DNA of 59,655 bases from Chloroflexota bacterium (GCA_009838175.1 VXSB01000049.1:1-59655), one strand, 5' to 3'. Positions 36,768-44,997 are shown, counted from the first letter of the stretch. A program made the numbers and translations. Notes: generated by a model not told the origin, from the sequence alone.

Positions 36768-37184
36768 ATGCCCACGACGGCAGCGCCGCCGCGCCCCAAC
36801 GTGCTGGAGGGCGTCACGACACGGCTGAACACCGAGCGCGGCGAACTCTTCGTGACGGTCTCGACCGACGCCTACGGTTCTCCGGTGGAGGTGTTCGGAA
36901 GGCTCGGCAAGGCCGGCAGTTTCGAGCATGGCGTGACGGAACTCGCATGCCGTCTCGTCACCTTGGCGCTCCGCAGCGGGGCGACGGCGCGCGACGTGGT
37001 TTCCGAGTGCCACGGCATCTCGGAGATGCAGCCGTTCCCGAACCGGATTGGCCGCGACACGGTGATGGTGCACGGCTTGGGCGACGGGATCGCCCACGTG
37101 CTCGCGAGCTGCGTCACGACCGGCGACGACGTTGCACGGGGAGCGCCTGAGATCGAACAAGTGAAAGGAGGCGAGAAGAGATGA
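36768..37184 (+). CDS. stand-alone TSCPD-domain protein
   Basis: 138 residues. Residues about 15-90 match the TSCPD domain found at the C terminus of B12-dependent ribonucleotide reductases: RLNTERGELFVTVSTDAYG, PVEVFGRLGKAGSFEHG and ACRLVTLALRSGATARDVV, ending in a GI motif. In the enzyme this domain is a C-terminal accessory domain; here it is alone, with no reductase gene nearby. The end is acidic and basic and unremarkable. It may modulate the host reductase or nucleotide supply during element replication, or be a repurposed fold. Its stop overlaps the nuclease start by four bases. Confidence 0.75.
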   Translation: MPTTAAPPRPNVLEGVTTRLNTERGELFVTVSTDAYGSPVEVFGRLGKAGSFEHGVTELACRLVTLALRSGATARDVVSECHGISEMQPFPNRIGRDTVMVHGLGDGIAHVLASCVTTGDDVARGAPEIEQVKGGEKR

Positions 37185-38293
37185 ACGCGACAGAAGCGCG
37201 CCCCGACGTCTACTCCCGCCCGGCGGCGCGGTTCGCCGGGGACGGGAGCATGGAGGTCCGGGCGTCCGCGGCTGCGGGCTGCCGCAGGGCCTTGTGGTAC
37301 GCGGCGACCGATCGCGAGATCACGAACCCGCCGGACGCCGCCGCGGTCACCGTACTGGAGACGGGAACTGCGCTGGAGCCGGTGGTCTTGCGCGCGATGG
37401 CGCGTGCGGGCTGGGAGATAACGCCCGGCGACCCAGTCGAACCTGAGGAGGTGTCGGTCGAGGCAGCGTCGAATGTCCGGGTGGTCGGTCATCCGGACGC
37501 GACCGGCAGGATGCCGCTGCTGCCCGACGCCGCGTCGGAAGAGGCGTCGCGGATCGGCATGCTCCTCTTCGGGAGCATGCCCCAGATCCGATGTCTCGGC
37601 GGCGAGACGGTAGTCGAGGTCAAGACACGCGGCCCCGAGGCCTTCCGGAGATGGAAGACGCTCGGTGCTGAGCGGAGCCATCCCGAGGCGGTCGCGCAGG
37701 CCGCCTTCTACACCTACGGGAAATTCGGCGAAGCGCGGGACGCGGTGATCGCCACGATGGACACCGGTGCACGCCGATGGGACATCGAGGTCGTCCCAGC
37801 CGACCGCGTCGAGCGCGCCCTCGAGGACGCCTGCGAGCGGATGGCTCAGCTAGGGCGGCATCTGGCGTTGAACGGTCCTGACCCGGACGCTCTGCCGGAT
37901 CGAGACTTTCCTTCGGGCGACTGGCGGTGCCGACGCTGCCCGTGGCTGACCGCCTGTCTGCCCCGCGAATCTCCCGAGGATCCGGACGATGCCACAGACG
38001 CCGACGAGACGCCTGTCACGGATGCGGATGCGCGGGATGCGATCGCGTCGTACGACGACGCGCGAACCGCCATGAAAGATCCGGGCGCCGCGCGCCGGAC
38101 TGCGCTGGACACGCTGAAGGCGTGGATGCGCGGGCGCGGCGATAAGAAGGCGACGCTCGACGGGAGGAAGGTGAGCCTCGTGGAGACGAGGAGGTTCTCG
38201 GTCGACCATCGAAGGCTCAACGAGATGCTGGATCCGGAGGACAGGCGTCGGATCGTTACGGAGTCCGTCTCAGAGCACGTCCGGGTGACGTAG
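37181..38293 (+). CDS. PD-(D/E)XK nuclease, Cas4/RecB-like
   Basis: 370 residues from ATG 37181 (AAAGGAGG upstream). The nuclease core shows VVGHPDATG (metal-binding Asp), VVEVKTRGPEAFRRWK (the E-x-K motif) and HPEAVAQAAFYTYG (the QxxxY-like motif). Cysteines at DWRCRRCPWLTACL (about 245-260) plus an earlier Cys could bind an iron-sulfur cluster or zinc, as in Cas4/AddB-type nucleases. Such enzymes chew 5' ends to give 3' single strands. Translational coupling with the TSCPD gene and the Rad52-type gene just before it suggest a two-component exonuclease-annealase pair. The C-terminal 80 residues are an extra acidic-then-basic domain. Confidence 0.8.
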   Translation: MNATEARPDVYSRPAARFAGDGSMEVRASAAAGCRRALWYAATDREITNPPDAAAVTVLETGTALEPVVLRAMARAGWEITPGDPVEPEEVSVEAASNVRVVGHPDATGRMPLLPDAASEEASRIGMLLFGSMPQIRCLGGETVVEVKTRGPEAFRRWKTLGAERSHPEAVAQAAFYTYGKFGEARDAVIATMDTGARRWDIEVVPADRVERALEDACERMAQLGRHLALNGPDPDALPDRDFPSGDWRCRRCPWLTACLPRESPEDPDDATDADETPVTDADARDAIASYDDARTAMKDPGAARRTALDTLKAWMRGRGDKKATLDGRKVSLVETRRFSVDHRRLNEMLDPEDRRRIVTESVSEHVRVT

Positions 38294-38319
38294 ACGGAAT
38301 CCGCGCGACGTCCCGACAC

Positions 38320-38343
38320 GGGGCGAACGAACGATGTCGCCCC
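38320..38343 (+). promoter_or_regulatory. small hairpin in the SSB leader
   Basis: GGGGCGA, a ten-base loop and TCGCCCC form a perfect 7-bp stem 79 bases upstream of the SSB start. There is no U-tract. It could be a leader structure or an SSB autoregulation site; the evidence is limited to the dyad. Confidence 0.3.
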
Positions 38344-38421
38344 GGAAGGGGACGGCACCGCATCGAACGAAACGGGCGCGGCGGAACCGCCGCGTCGCAA
38401 CTTAGCGAGAGGAGAACGGAG

Positions 38422-38811
38422 ATGTCGAGGACGGTGAACAGAGTGGAGCTTCTGGGACGCCTGGGCGCGGACCCCGAAGTCAGAACCACGAACGGCGGGA
38501 CGACGGTCGCGAACATGCGATTGGCGACCGACCGCCGCGTGAGGGACGGCGAGCCGGAGACGGACTGGCACACGGTGGTGTGCTGGGCCGGACAGGCCGA
38601 GGCTGTGGGCAGATACATCGGAAAGGGCGACCGGGTGTACATCTCGGGGCGCCTGGTGCAGAACGTCTGGCAGGGCGACGACGGCCATACGCGCAGCCGC
38701 ACGGAGGTGCACGCCTCCGAGGTGGTGTTCCTCGATTCGAGGAACGGAAACGGTCACGGCAACGGCCAGAGCCACGCCCGCGATGCCGACGATGCTCCGT
38801 CCCCGTTCTAG
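38422..38811 (+). CDS. ssb: single-stranded DNA-binding protein
   Basis: 129 residues from ATG 38422 (GAGGAGA upstream). Classical bacterial SSB OB-fold: NRVELLGRLGADPEVRTTNG, then ANMRLATDRRV, TDWHTVVCWAGQAEAVGRYI and GDRVYISGRL. It has a flexible Gly/Asn/His linker and the acidic-aromatic tip DDAPSPF that recruits partner proteins (usual form DDDIPF). It is shorter than E. coli SSB but complete. It would coat single-stranded element DNA during transfer, replication or recombination, together with the annealing protein and nuclease encoded upstream. Confidence 0.95.
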   Translation: MSRTVNRVELLGRLGADPEVRTTNGGTTVANMRLATDRRVRDGEPETDWHTVVCWAGQAEAVGRYIGKGDRVYISGRLVQNVWQGDDGHTRSRTEVHASEVVFLDSRNGNGHGNGQSHARDADDAPSPF

Positions 38812-38935
38812 GCGTGGACGATCCGCGAGAACGACGGAGCCGTCGGCCCGCGCTCGACTCGGCGGCGGGACCGTCGAACTGCACGCGGGGCAAATCCCCG
38901 CGCCGGACGCAGGAACTCGAACAAAGGAGGCATCG

Positions 38936-39598
38936 ATGGGCGACACAGGTACCGCCGCCCGCGCCGACGAGCTCTGGACGGTCACGGCCGGAGGGTTCTC
39001 GGCGACGGCGGACGCGTTCGCCAGAGACGCGAGGGACGACACGCTGTGGTTCCTCTCGATGGTCGGATCGCAGACTTCGCTCAAGGCCATCTGGGCGTCG
39101 CTGCTCAAACAGCCGCCCGATGAGGCTCACGTCATCAGAGGAGCCGACGGCGAGGCGCTGTCGGGCGGATACCGCAGATGCGCCGTGCCGCACGAGACGG
39201 TCGGGACATGGACCACGAAGATCGTGAAGCTGCCCATGTCGGGGGGATGGCACGCCCTCGTCTATACGAAGACCGCGGAGCTGGGTTTCGAGCGCGACTC
39301 GTTCCTGCTCCTGGCCCGGGAAGGGGACGACGCCCCCGCGCTTCATCGACGGTTCCTCGACCGGCGCTGCCCGCTGCCCCTGCACGGGGCGTGGTCCGAG
39401 TGGCTGTGGGACCGAGGGATTGCGAACGGCGAGATAACGCCGCTGGAATCGGCAGGCCTCTCGGCCTACAGGTGCGCGCCCAACGCGGACAGGCTCCGAG
39501 ACGACCTGTCGCACGCTGTCGCGACGGGGAGGCTGTCGCTGCCCCGGGAAGGTGCGGCACACGAGGAACCTGAACGCTTGGAAGGAGCCGCGCTATGA
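38936..39598 (+). CDS. unrecognised protein preceding the methyltransferase
   Basis: 220 residues from ATG 38936 (AAAGGAGG upstream, which rules out the longer Arg-rich frame). The sequence is globular: TVTAGGFSATADAFARDARD, LWFLSMVGSQTSLKAIWASL, HALVYTKTAELGFERDSFLL and WSEWLWDRGIANGEITPLES are well-formed helices and strands. No catalytic motif is visible. The stop overlaps the methyltransferase start by four bases, so it is probably made in step with that enzyme and may be a subunit or specificity partner. Not a family I recognise. Confidence 0.7.
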   Translation: MGDTGTAARADELWTVTAGGFSATADAFARDARDDTLWFLSMVGSQTSLKAIWASLLKQPPDEAHVIRGADGEALSGGYRRCAVPHETVGTWTTKIVKLPMSGGWHALVYTKTAELGFERDSFLLLAREGDDAPALHRRFLDRRCPLPLHGAWSEWLWDRGIANGEITPLESAGLSAYRCAPNADRLRDDLSHAVATGRLSLPREGAAHEEPERLEGAAL

Positions 39599-40635
39599 GG
39601 CTGGCGGCGCAGGCCAAGGGAGGATACTACCCCGCTCCGGGGCGGGTGGTGGACATGATCGCGGACCTGATCCGCGCGGACGCCGGCTACGGCCGGCACC
39701 GGCTCGACACGCTCCGGCTTCTGGACCCGTGCTGCGGCGAGGGGCTGGCGGCGGAGCGTCTCGCGGAACGCCTCACGGATTCCTCGGGAGTCCCGGTGAC
39801 GACCTACGGCGTCGAGCTGCACCGCGAGCGTGCGGAGGCGGCGGAGAGCCGGCTCGACCACGTGTTGGCCTCGGACCTGTTCCGGGTATCGATGGCGAAC
39901 GGGGCCTTCGGGCTCTGCTACCTCAACCCGCCGTACGACTGGGACTCGGACGACAAGCGCCGGGTCGAACACGCGTTCCTGACGCAGTGCACGCGTTACG
40001 TCGCGGACGACGGCCTGCTGGTGTTCGTCGTGCCCAGACGTCGGCTGGCGGTGTCGGCCCGCTACTTCTCGTCCCACTACGGGCGCCTGCGGTGCTGGTC
40101 CTTTCCGGATCCGGAGCGGGAGGTGTTCGACCAGGTCGTCCTCATAGGCCGCAGGAAGCCGGAGCCGTTCGCGGACGCGCACGCCGAAAGACAGGTGCTC
40201 GAGTGGTCGTCGGGGGAACCCGAGCCTCTCGGACCGTCCCGCTACCCCGAGTTCCGGGCTCCGGGGTCTCTGGCAGGCGACGTGCTCTTCGCCACGCGCA
40301 CGGTCGACCCTGCGGCGGCTGCGTCCGAGGCGCGCCGTTCGGGGCTGTGGACGAGCCCGGACATCACGGACTCGCTCTGGCCCGCGGAGGACCGGAGGGA
40401 ACGTCCCTTGATGCCTCTGCGGCGCGGGCACATGGCGATGCTCGTCGCCGCCGGCTTTCTCGACAACCTCGTGCTGGAGGCCGACGACAGGAGGGTGCTG
40501 GTGAAGGGCCGGACGGCGAAGCACATGGAGCTCGCGGAGGACCGCCCCGAGAAGGAGGTCTACCGCGAGCAGCTCGTGACGACGGTGGTCGCGCTCGACC
40601 TCGAGAGCGGCGCGATCGAAGACATAGCGGCCTGA
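39595..40635 (+). CDS. class I SAM-dependent DNA adenine methyltransferase-like protein
   Basis: 346 residues from ATG 39595. SAM-binding motif I is LLDPCCGEGLAAERLAERL (about 42-60), the acidic YGVELHRERAEAA closes strand 2, and the catalytic motif is CYLNPPYDWD (NPPY, about 109-113), typical of N6-adenine or related DNA methylases. Then LLVFVVPRRRLAVSARYF completes the fold. The overall form resembles the DUF6094 class seen on mobile elements. The C-terminal half has no clear target-recognition domain. It is followed 20 bases later by a SNF2-like helicase and coupled to the unrecognised gene upstream. It may protect element DNA from restriction or form a modification unit with the helicase. 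Confidence 0.8.
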   Translation: MRLAAQAKGGYYPAPGRVVDMIADLIRADAGYGRHRLDTLRLLDPCCGEGLAAERLAERLTDSSGVPVTTYGVELHRERAEAAESRLDHVLASDLFRVSMANGAFGLCYLNPPYDWDSDDKRRVEHAFLTQCTRYVADDGLLVFVVPRRRLAVSARYFSSHYGRLRCWSFPDPEREVFDQVVLIGRRKPEPFADAHAERQVLEWSSGEPEPLGPSRYPEFRAPGSLAGDVLFATRTVDPAAAASEARRSGLWTSPDITDSLWPAEDRRERPLMPLRRGHMAMLVAAGFLDNLVLEADDRRVLVKGRTAKHMELAEDRPEKEVYREQLVTTVVALDLESGAIEDIAA

Positions 40636-40655
40636 CGGCCGGAAAGGGGGATGCG

Positions 40656-42932
40656 ATGGACCTCGGAGGTTTCATCGACACCTACAGGGACGCGATAGCG
40701 CGGCGGGTCGTGGAATCGTACCCGCCGCTCTACCGTCCCTCCGAGAACGGTCGCGGGCTTCCGCGGCTGCTCAGGACGCCCCTCGGGGCGCAGGCCGACG
40801 CCGTGCGCGGGGCGGCGCTGTCGCTGGAGGCGAGGCGCGGCACAACGGTGGTCGGCGAGATGGGCACCGGCAAGACCTTTATCGCCGCCGCCGCGGCGCA
40901 CATGGCAGGTTTCGAACGGGTGCTGGTGCTCTGCCCGCCGCACCTGGTGAACAAGTGGAAGCGGGAGATCGAGGAGACGGTGCCCTTCGCACGCGCCTCG
41001 GTCGTCAAGTCGATCACCGACCTGGAGCGGCTCAGGCTGTCGAACGGCAATGGACCTCTCTTCGCGGTCATGTCCCGGGAGCGCGCCAAACTCTCGTACC
41101 GCTGGAAACCCGCAGTCGTCGAACGATGGGCCGTGGCGAAGGGAAGGCTCGTCAGGGACGAGGACACCGGCGAGCCGGTGCGCGTCCCGACCTGCCCTAC
41201 GTGCTCCGCCCAGGTCTTGGACAAGGACGGAGTTCCCCTGACCCGGAAAGAGCTCGAACGGCGCAGGCGCACCTGCGCCCGTTGCGGCTCGGGTCTGTGG
41301 CAGGCGGACAACTCTGGACCGAGGCGCTATCCGCTCGCCGAGTACGTGAAGCACCGGATGAGGGGCTTCTTCGACCTGCTGATCGGAGACGAGGTGCACG
41401 AGTACAAGGGCCGGGGATCGGCCCAGGGGTTGGCCGCCGGCATCTTGGCCGACGTGTGCGGAAAGTCCCTGAGCCTATCCGGCACGCTGATGGGAGGGTA
41501 CAGCTCCACGCTCTTCCACCTGCTCTTCAGGTTCTCGCCGGAGATCAGAAGCGAGTTCGCGCGGTCCGACGAGCGCCGCTGGGTCCAGCGATACGGCTTC
41601 GAGGAGCACTCGATCGGCAAACCCGACGACGAGTTCGAGGACGGTCGGGTGAGCCGAAGGCGAAGTTACCGGAAGGTCGTGAGAGAGAGGCCGGGGCTGG
41701 TGCCCTCGGCGCTTTTCCACATCATCGGGAACACGGTGTTCCTGCGCCTGTCGGACGTCGCGTCGGGGCTGCCCGCCTACGACGAGCAGATCCTGCTGTC
41801 ATCGATGGACGCGGAGGTCGACGGCACGGGCTACTCCCAGCGCAGCGCCTACGACCACGTGTTCAAGGAACTGAAGAAGGAACTGTCCAAGGCGCTGAAG
41901 ACCGGCTCCAAGAGGCTGCTCGCCACCTACCTGCAGACGCTGCTCGCGTACCCCGACGGTTGCACCAAGGGCGAGACGGCGTTCGACCCCGAGACCGGGG
42001 ACGTGCTGGTGCAGGTGCCGCCGCTCTCGGAGGAACGGCTCTACCCGAAGGAGAAGGCGCTCGTCGACCTGGTCGCCGCCGAACGCATAGCGGGACGGAG
42101 GGTGTTGGTCTACGCCACGCACACCGGCACCCGCGACATCACCGTACGGATGCAGGAGATGCTCGAGCGGCACGGCTTTCGGGCAGCGGTGATGAAGGCC
42201 GGAGCGGTCGCACCGGACCGCCGCGAGAAGTGGGTCGCGGAGAAAGTCAAGCAGGGGATCGACGTCCTGATCTGCCACCCCAGGCTGGTGCAGACGGGTC
42301 TCGACCTGATCGACTTCCCGACGATCTGCTGGTACGAGACTGACTACTCGGTCTACGTCATGCGCCAGGCTTCGAGGCGCTCATGGCGGATAGGGCAGAC
42401 GCGGCCGGTGAAGGTGGTCTTCATGGCCTACCGGAACACGCTGCAGGCCGACGCCCTGAAGCTGGTGGCGCAGAAGCTCCAGAGCTCGCTGGCCGTGGAG
42501 GGCGAGCTCCCCAAGGAAGGCCTGGCCGCCTTTGGCGACGACGGCGACGACCTGATGATGGCGCTGGCCAAGCGCATCGTCGACGGCGAGCAGGACGGTG
42601 CCGAGACGATCGAAGAGGTCTTCGCGATGGCCAGAAACGCCGAAAGCGAGGCCGAGGAACTGCTGGTCGACGCGGGATGGAAGTCCGACGAGATCGAGCC
42701 TGATCCCTTGATGGCCGGCGTCAACGGACACGACGTCAACGGTCGCACATCGGCAAACGGCAACGGCCGCCACGACGAGACAGACGAGCCGCAGATGGTG
42801 TTCTCCTGGTCCGAGTTCATGGCCGAGCCGGTAAAGCCGAAGCGGCGTAGCCGCAAGCCCCGACCTGCCAGCCTCTCGATGTTCGAGTGGGCGATGGAGC
42901 AGGAGAAGGAGATGGAACCGGTCGGGGCGTGA
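40656..42932 (+). CDS. SNF2-like DEAD/H helicase with internal zinc ribbon
   Basis: 758 residues from ATG 40656; the open frame extends upstream only as antisense-like Arg/Gly sequence. Motif I is VVGEMGTGKTF (about 70), VLVLCPPHLVNKWKREI is motif Ia, and the Walker B box is DEVHEYKG. An inserted zinc ribbon (CPTCSAQV and CARCGSG, about 180-215) lies between them. The second RecA-like lobe has VLVYATHTGT, GLDLIDFPTICWYETDYSVY and motif VI QASRRSWRIGQ, the SNF2 signature. The C-terminal 130 residues are acidic and disordered. Such motors translocate on duplex DNA and remodel protein-DNA complexes. Pairing with the methylase suggests a common role in element maintenance or defence. Confidence 0.85.
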   Translation: MDLGGFIDTYRDAIARRVVESYPPLYRPSENGRGLPRLLRTPLGAQADAVRGAALSLEARRGTTVVGEMGTGKTFIAAAAAHMAGFERVLVLCPPHLVNKWKREIEETVPFARASVVKSITDLERLRLSNGNGPLFAVMSRERAKLSYRWKPAVVERWAVAKGRLVRDEDTGEPVRVPTCPTCSAQVLDKDGVPLTRKELERRRRTCARCGSGLWQADNSGPRRYPLAEYVKHRMRGFFDLLIGDEVHEYKGRGSAQGLAAGILADVCGKSLSLSGTLMGGYSSTLFHLLFRFSPEIRSEFARSDERRWVQRYGFEEHSIGKPDDEFEDGRVSRRRSYRKVVRERPGLVPSALFHIIGNTVFLRLSDVASGLPAYDEQILLSSMDAEVDGTGYSQRSAYDHVFKELKKELSKALKTGSKRLLATYLQTLLAYPDGCTKGETAFDPETGDVLVQVPPLSEERLYPKEKALVDLVAAERIAGRRVLVYATHTGTRDITVRMQEMLERHGFRAAVMKAGAVAPDRREKWVAEKVKQGIDVLICHPRLVQTGLDLIDFPTICWYETDYSVYVMRQASRRSWRIGQTRPVKVVFMAYRNTLQADALKLVAQKLQSSLAVEGELPKEGLAAFGDDGDDLMMALAKRIVDGEQDGAETIEEVFAMARNAESEAEELLVDAGWKSDEIEPDPLMAGVNGHDVNGRTSANGNGRHDETDEPQMVFSWSEFMAEPVKPKRRSRKPRPASLSMFEWAMEQEKEMEPVGA

Positions 42933-42951
42933 CGCTCGACCGCGACCCACG

Positions 42952-42988
42952 GGTAGATGACGCCGCTTGACCGCCGGCGTCATCTACC
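42952..42988 (+). terminator. strong hairpin between helicase and UBL genes
   Basis: GGTAGATGACGCCG (42952-42965), a nine-base loop and CGGCGTCATCTACC (42975-42988) form a perfect 14-bp stem 20 bases after the helicase stop. No T-run follows, so it is either a Rho-assisted or attenuating structure or an mRNA-processing or stabilising element. It separates the DNA-processing genes from the ubiquitin-like cassette. Confidence 0.6.
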
Positions 42989-43034
42989 TGCACGACAACG
43001 AATCGAGAAACAACAAAAGCGAAGGAGAAGAAAG

Positions 43035-43241
43035 ATGGCAAGGATCTTCGTGTACGACGATCGAGAGTTCCCGGACCCCGATCCCGAGATGAGCGTCGAC
43101 CAGGTAAAGTCCACTCTGGCCGATTTCTACGGCGAGATCGCCAACGCCTCGGTCAAGGAGACGGTGAGGGGCTTCGACACCATCTACGAGTTCCAGCGCA
43201 GGGTGGGCACCAAAGGTGCCTTCCCCCGCGCTCGGAACTAG
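43035..43241 (+). CDS. bacterial ubiquitin-like protein (PRTRC system protein C type)
   Basis: 68 residues from ATG 43035 (AAGGAG upstream). The sequence ARIFVYDDREFPDPDP then MSVDQVKSTLADFYGEIANA and FDTIYEFQRRVGTKG matches the PRTRC-C/Prok_Ub family: a beta-grasp fold with two strands, the long helix, and a final strand. The family usually ends near GTKG (58-61 here); this protein has seven extra residues (AFPRARN) that a JAMM peptidase could remove to expose the glycine. The genes for E2-, JAMM- and E1-like proteins follow on the same strand (44290-46469). Its likely role is the modifier attached to target proteins. The targets are unknown. Confidence 0.85.
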   Translation: MARIFVYDDREFPDPDPEMSVDQVKSTLADFYGEIANASVKETVRGFDTIYEFQRRVGTKGAFPRARN

Positions 43242-43254
43242 AGGAGGGCGTCGC

Positions 43255-43485
43255 ATGGACAATCGCGACCTGACGGGTCTGCTGGCGGCCGTGCCGTCGG
43301 CTGACCTGCGCATCATTGAGCTCGCAACGGAACTAACACGCCCCGACGGTTCATTAGACCTGGAAGCCGCGGCCGCACGGCAGCCGGAGGTGGAGACGGC
43401 CTGCGTCCAAGCGCAGGACTACGCCTCGGCCACGGGACGACTCCTGGAGGCGATGCGGTGGAAGCTGCGATCACGCCGCTCCTGA
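43255..43485 (+). CDS. small helical protein inside the ubiquitin-like cassette
   Basis: 76 residues from ATG 43255 (GAGGAGGG upstream), 13 bases after the UBL stop. Predominantly helical: LLAAVPSADLRIIELATEL, then LDLEAAAARQPEVETACVQA and ATGRLLEAMRWKLRSRRS, with a basic end. It overlaps the following gene by 28 bases. No family is recognised. Its fixed place between the UBL and E2 genes suggests a substrate, adaptor or regulator of conjugation. Confidence 0.65.
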   Translation: MDNRDLTGLLAAVPSADLRIIELATELTRPDGSLDLEAAAARQPEVETACVQAQDYASATGRLLEAMRWKLRSRRS

Positions 43486-44300
43486 GCGGCATCGCCGACA
43501 AACTCCTGCGTCGTCCGCCGTCGCTGCGGGAGATGGTCGTGATCGTCGGATACGCCGACGACTACGCATGGTTCGCAGAGCTGGTGCACCGCATCTTTCC
43601 GCAGGAAGCGGAGACTGTGCTCTCGACTCCCGGAGTGCGCAAGAGGGTGGAGCGGTTCGCTGACCTCTTTGGAGAGCGGCACTTCCCTCTCTACGCGCCC
43701 TTCGTCGAGTACTGGACCGAAGTCGAGTACGACGAACCGCCATGGTCCTGGCTTCGGAGGGGCATCCCGTTCGATCTGGCGGGATTCGGGTACGACACTC
43801 TCCACGAGCTGTGGGACAGCTGCAGCGAAGGTCTCTCCGCCCTGGCGCTGCTGGTCAGACCCCCAAACGCCTTCTTCTACGGCACCGATGGGATACGGAC
43901 CGCGTGGCTGGAGTCGGCCGCTGAACGCATCCCGGTGGAAACGCTCCGCAGGATTCCTCGGGACGGCATACCCATCGCCGACCTGTCGGAAGCCGTGAAT
44001 GGGACAAGGTTCGAAGGTGCGGCTCTGGCCTGTTCATGGGTCTTCGCCGAGACCGGGAACTTCTTCCTGGACCACAGCTACGACGACGGATGGTACGACG
44101 GATACGCCGATCCCTGGGAGGACGAGATCATCGCGGAGGGCACGGTCGAGTGGCGCAGAGCCCGCGCCCTCATGGAATCGGTCAGCCAGCTTGCCGATTG
44201 GCTGGAGGACGACCTCCCCGGCCGCTTCGACGAGATGCTGCACTTCATCCTGCCACGGATGCCCGAACACGAACAGAAGGACAAAGACGATGACGATTGA
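43458..44300 (+). CDS. unrecognised acidic protein inside the ubiquitin-like cassette
   Basis: 280 residues from GTG 43458, with GGAGG seven bases upstream. It is strongly acidic and aromatic: FVEYWTEVEYDEPPWSWLRR, GFGYDTLHELWDSCSEGL, FFLDHSYDDGWYDGYADPWE. It ends in a KDKDDDD tail. There are no membrane segments or obvious catalytic motif. It overlaps both neighbours (28 bases and 11 bases), the hallmark of a tightly co-expressed cassette. It may be the cassette's target, an E3-like adaptor or an effector; none of these can be decided from sequence. Confidence 0.7.
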   Translation: MEAAITPLLSGIADKLLRRPPSLREMVVIVGYADDYAWFAELVHRIFPQEAETVLSTPGVRKRVERFADLFGERHFPLYAPFVEYWTEVEYDEPPWSWLRRGIPFDLAGFGYDTLHELWDSCSEGLSALALLVRPPNAFFYGTDGIRTAWLESAAERIPVETLRRIPRDGIPIADLSEAVNGTRFEGAALACSWVFAETGNFFLDHSYDDGWYDGYADPWEDEIIAEGTVEWRRARALMESVSQLADWLEDDLPGRFDEMLHFILPRMPEHEQKDKDDDD

Positions 44301-44997
44301 CGCCGACAGGACCGAGTGGTCTTTGCCGGGCGCGGCGGACGCGCCCAAGGACGCCTTGAAGGTGCAGCTGGAGATCTACAGCGAGACGATTCTCCTGCGG
44401 GGCTTCGAGCGCGAAGCCAACTGGGTCAAGACCGTCTCGGCGGACGAGATCGCAAACGTGTTCATCGAGCACATCGGATTCTCCTCGGGACTGTTGCCCG
44501 AGCGCGTTCTCTGGTGGGGGCAGGGCAAGACCGGACAGGTCGTCGGCCTCTGGAGACCGCCGCAGGTCTGGCCCGTCGCCCTGCAACGGGAGGCGTTCGA
44601 GCCGCCCGCGCGGCTCCGGCTCCCCATGCCGGGGCTGGTCTTCGTCTGCTCGCCGGGCCGAGCCCCTTGGGTCTATGCCTCGCCGAGCAGGCCCGCGGAC
44701 CCGGAACATCGGCTCTATCGCATGCCCGCCTTCAACGTCTTCAGGGGCGGACGGGTATGCCCAGGAAGCCACAAGTTCCCCGACGAGGTGGAAGAGATTC
44801 CCGAGTCCTTCTTCAGGTCCTACTTCTCCCTTACAGGAGATTCGAATGACCGCTCGAAGAAGCACCCGGGCCACCTGCAAGCGCTGTGGGAGGAGATAGA
44901 TGGAAAAACCGAGTACCCGATTGAGGACCTTGTCCCCCAATGCACCGTGTCCGAGGCGATCGCAGTCTCGGAAGGGAGACGAGGCCGCCGCTGGTGA
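44290..44997 (+). CDS. E2-like protein (PRTRC system protein B type)
   Basis: 235 residues from ATG 44290, overlapping the gene upstream by 11 bases. The family features of PRTRC-B (Prok-E2_D) are present: an N-terminal domain ending LPERVLWWGQGKTGQVVGLW, a strand LPMPGLVFVCSPGRAPWVYA, then RLYRMPAFNVFRGGRVCPGS. In the last, C157 in the V-C-x-G motif is the expected thioester cysteine. ESFFRSYFSL and HPGHLQALWEEI follow as the helical end. By analogy it would accept the ubiquitin-like protein from the E1 and pass it to a target. Its 3' end overlaps the JAMM gene. Confidence 0.8.
   Translation: MTIDADRTEWSLPGAADAPKDALKVQLEIYSETILLRGFEREANWVKTVSADEIANVFIEHIGFSSGLLPERVLWWGQGKTGQVVGLWRPPQVWPVALQREAFEPPARLRLPMPGLVFVCSPGRAPWVYASPSRPADPEHRLYRMPAFNVFRGGRVCPGSHKFPDEVEEIPESFFRSYFSLTGDSNDRSKKHPGHLQALWEEIDGKTEYPIEDLVPQCTVSEAIAVSEGRRGRRW

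Noticed and set aside
40955..42343. 462-codon plus-strand frame inside the helicase gene
   Set aside because: Arg/Gly/Ala-rich +1 shadow of the SNF2-like gene.
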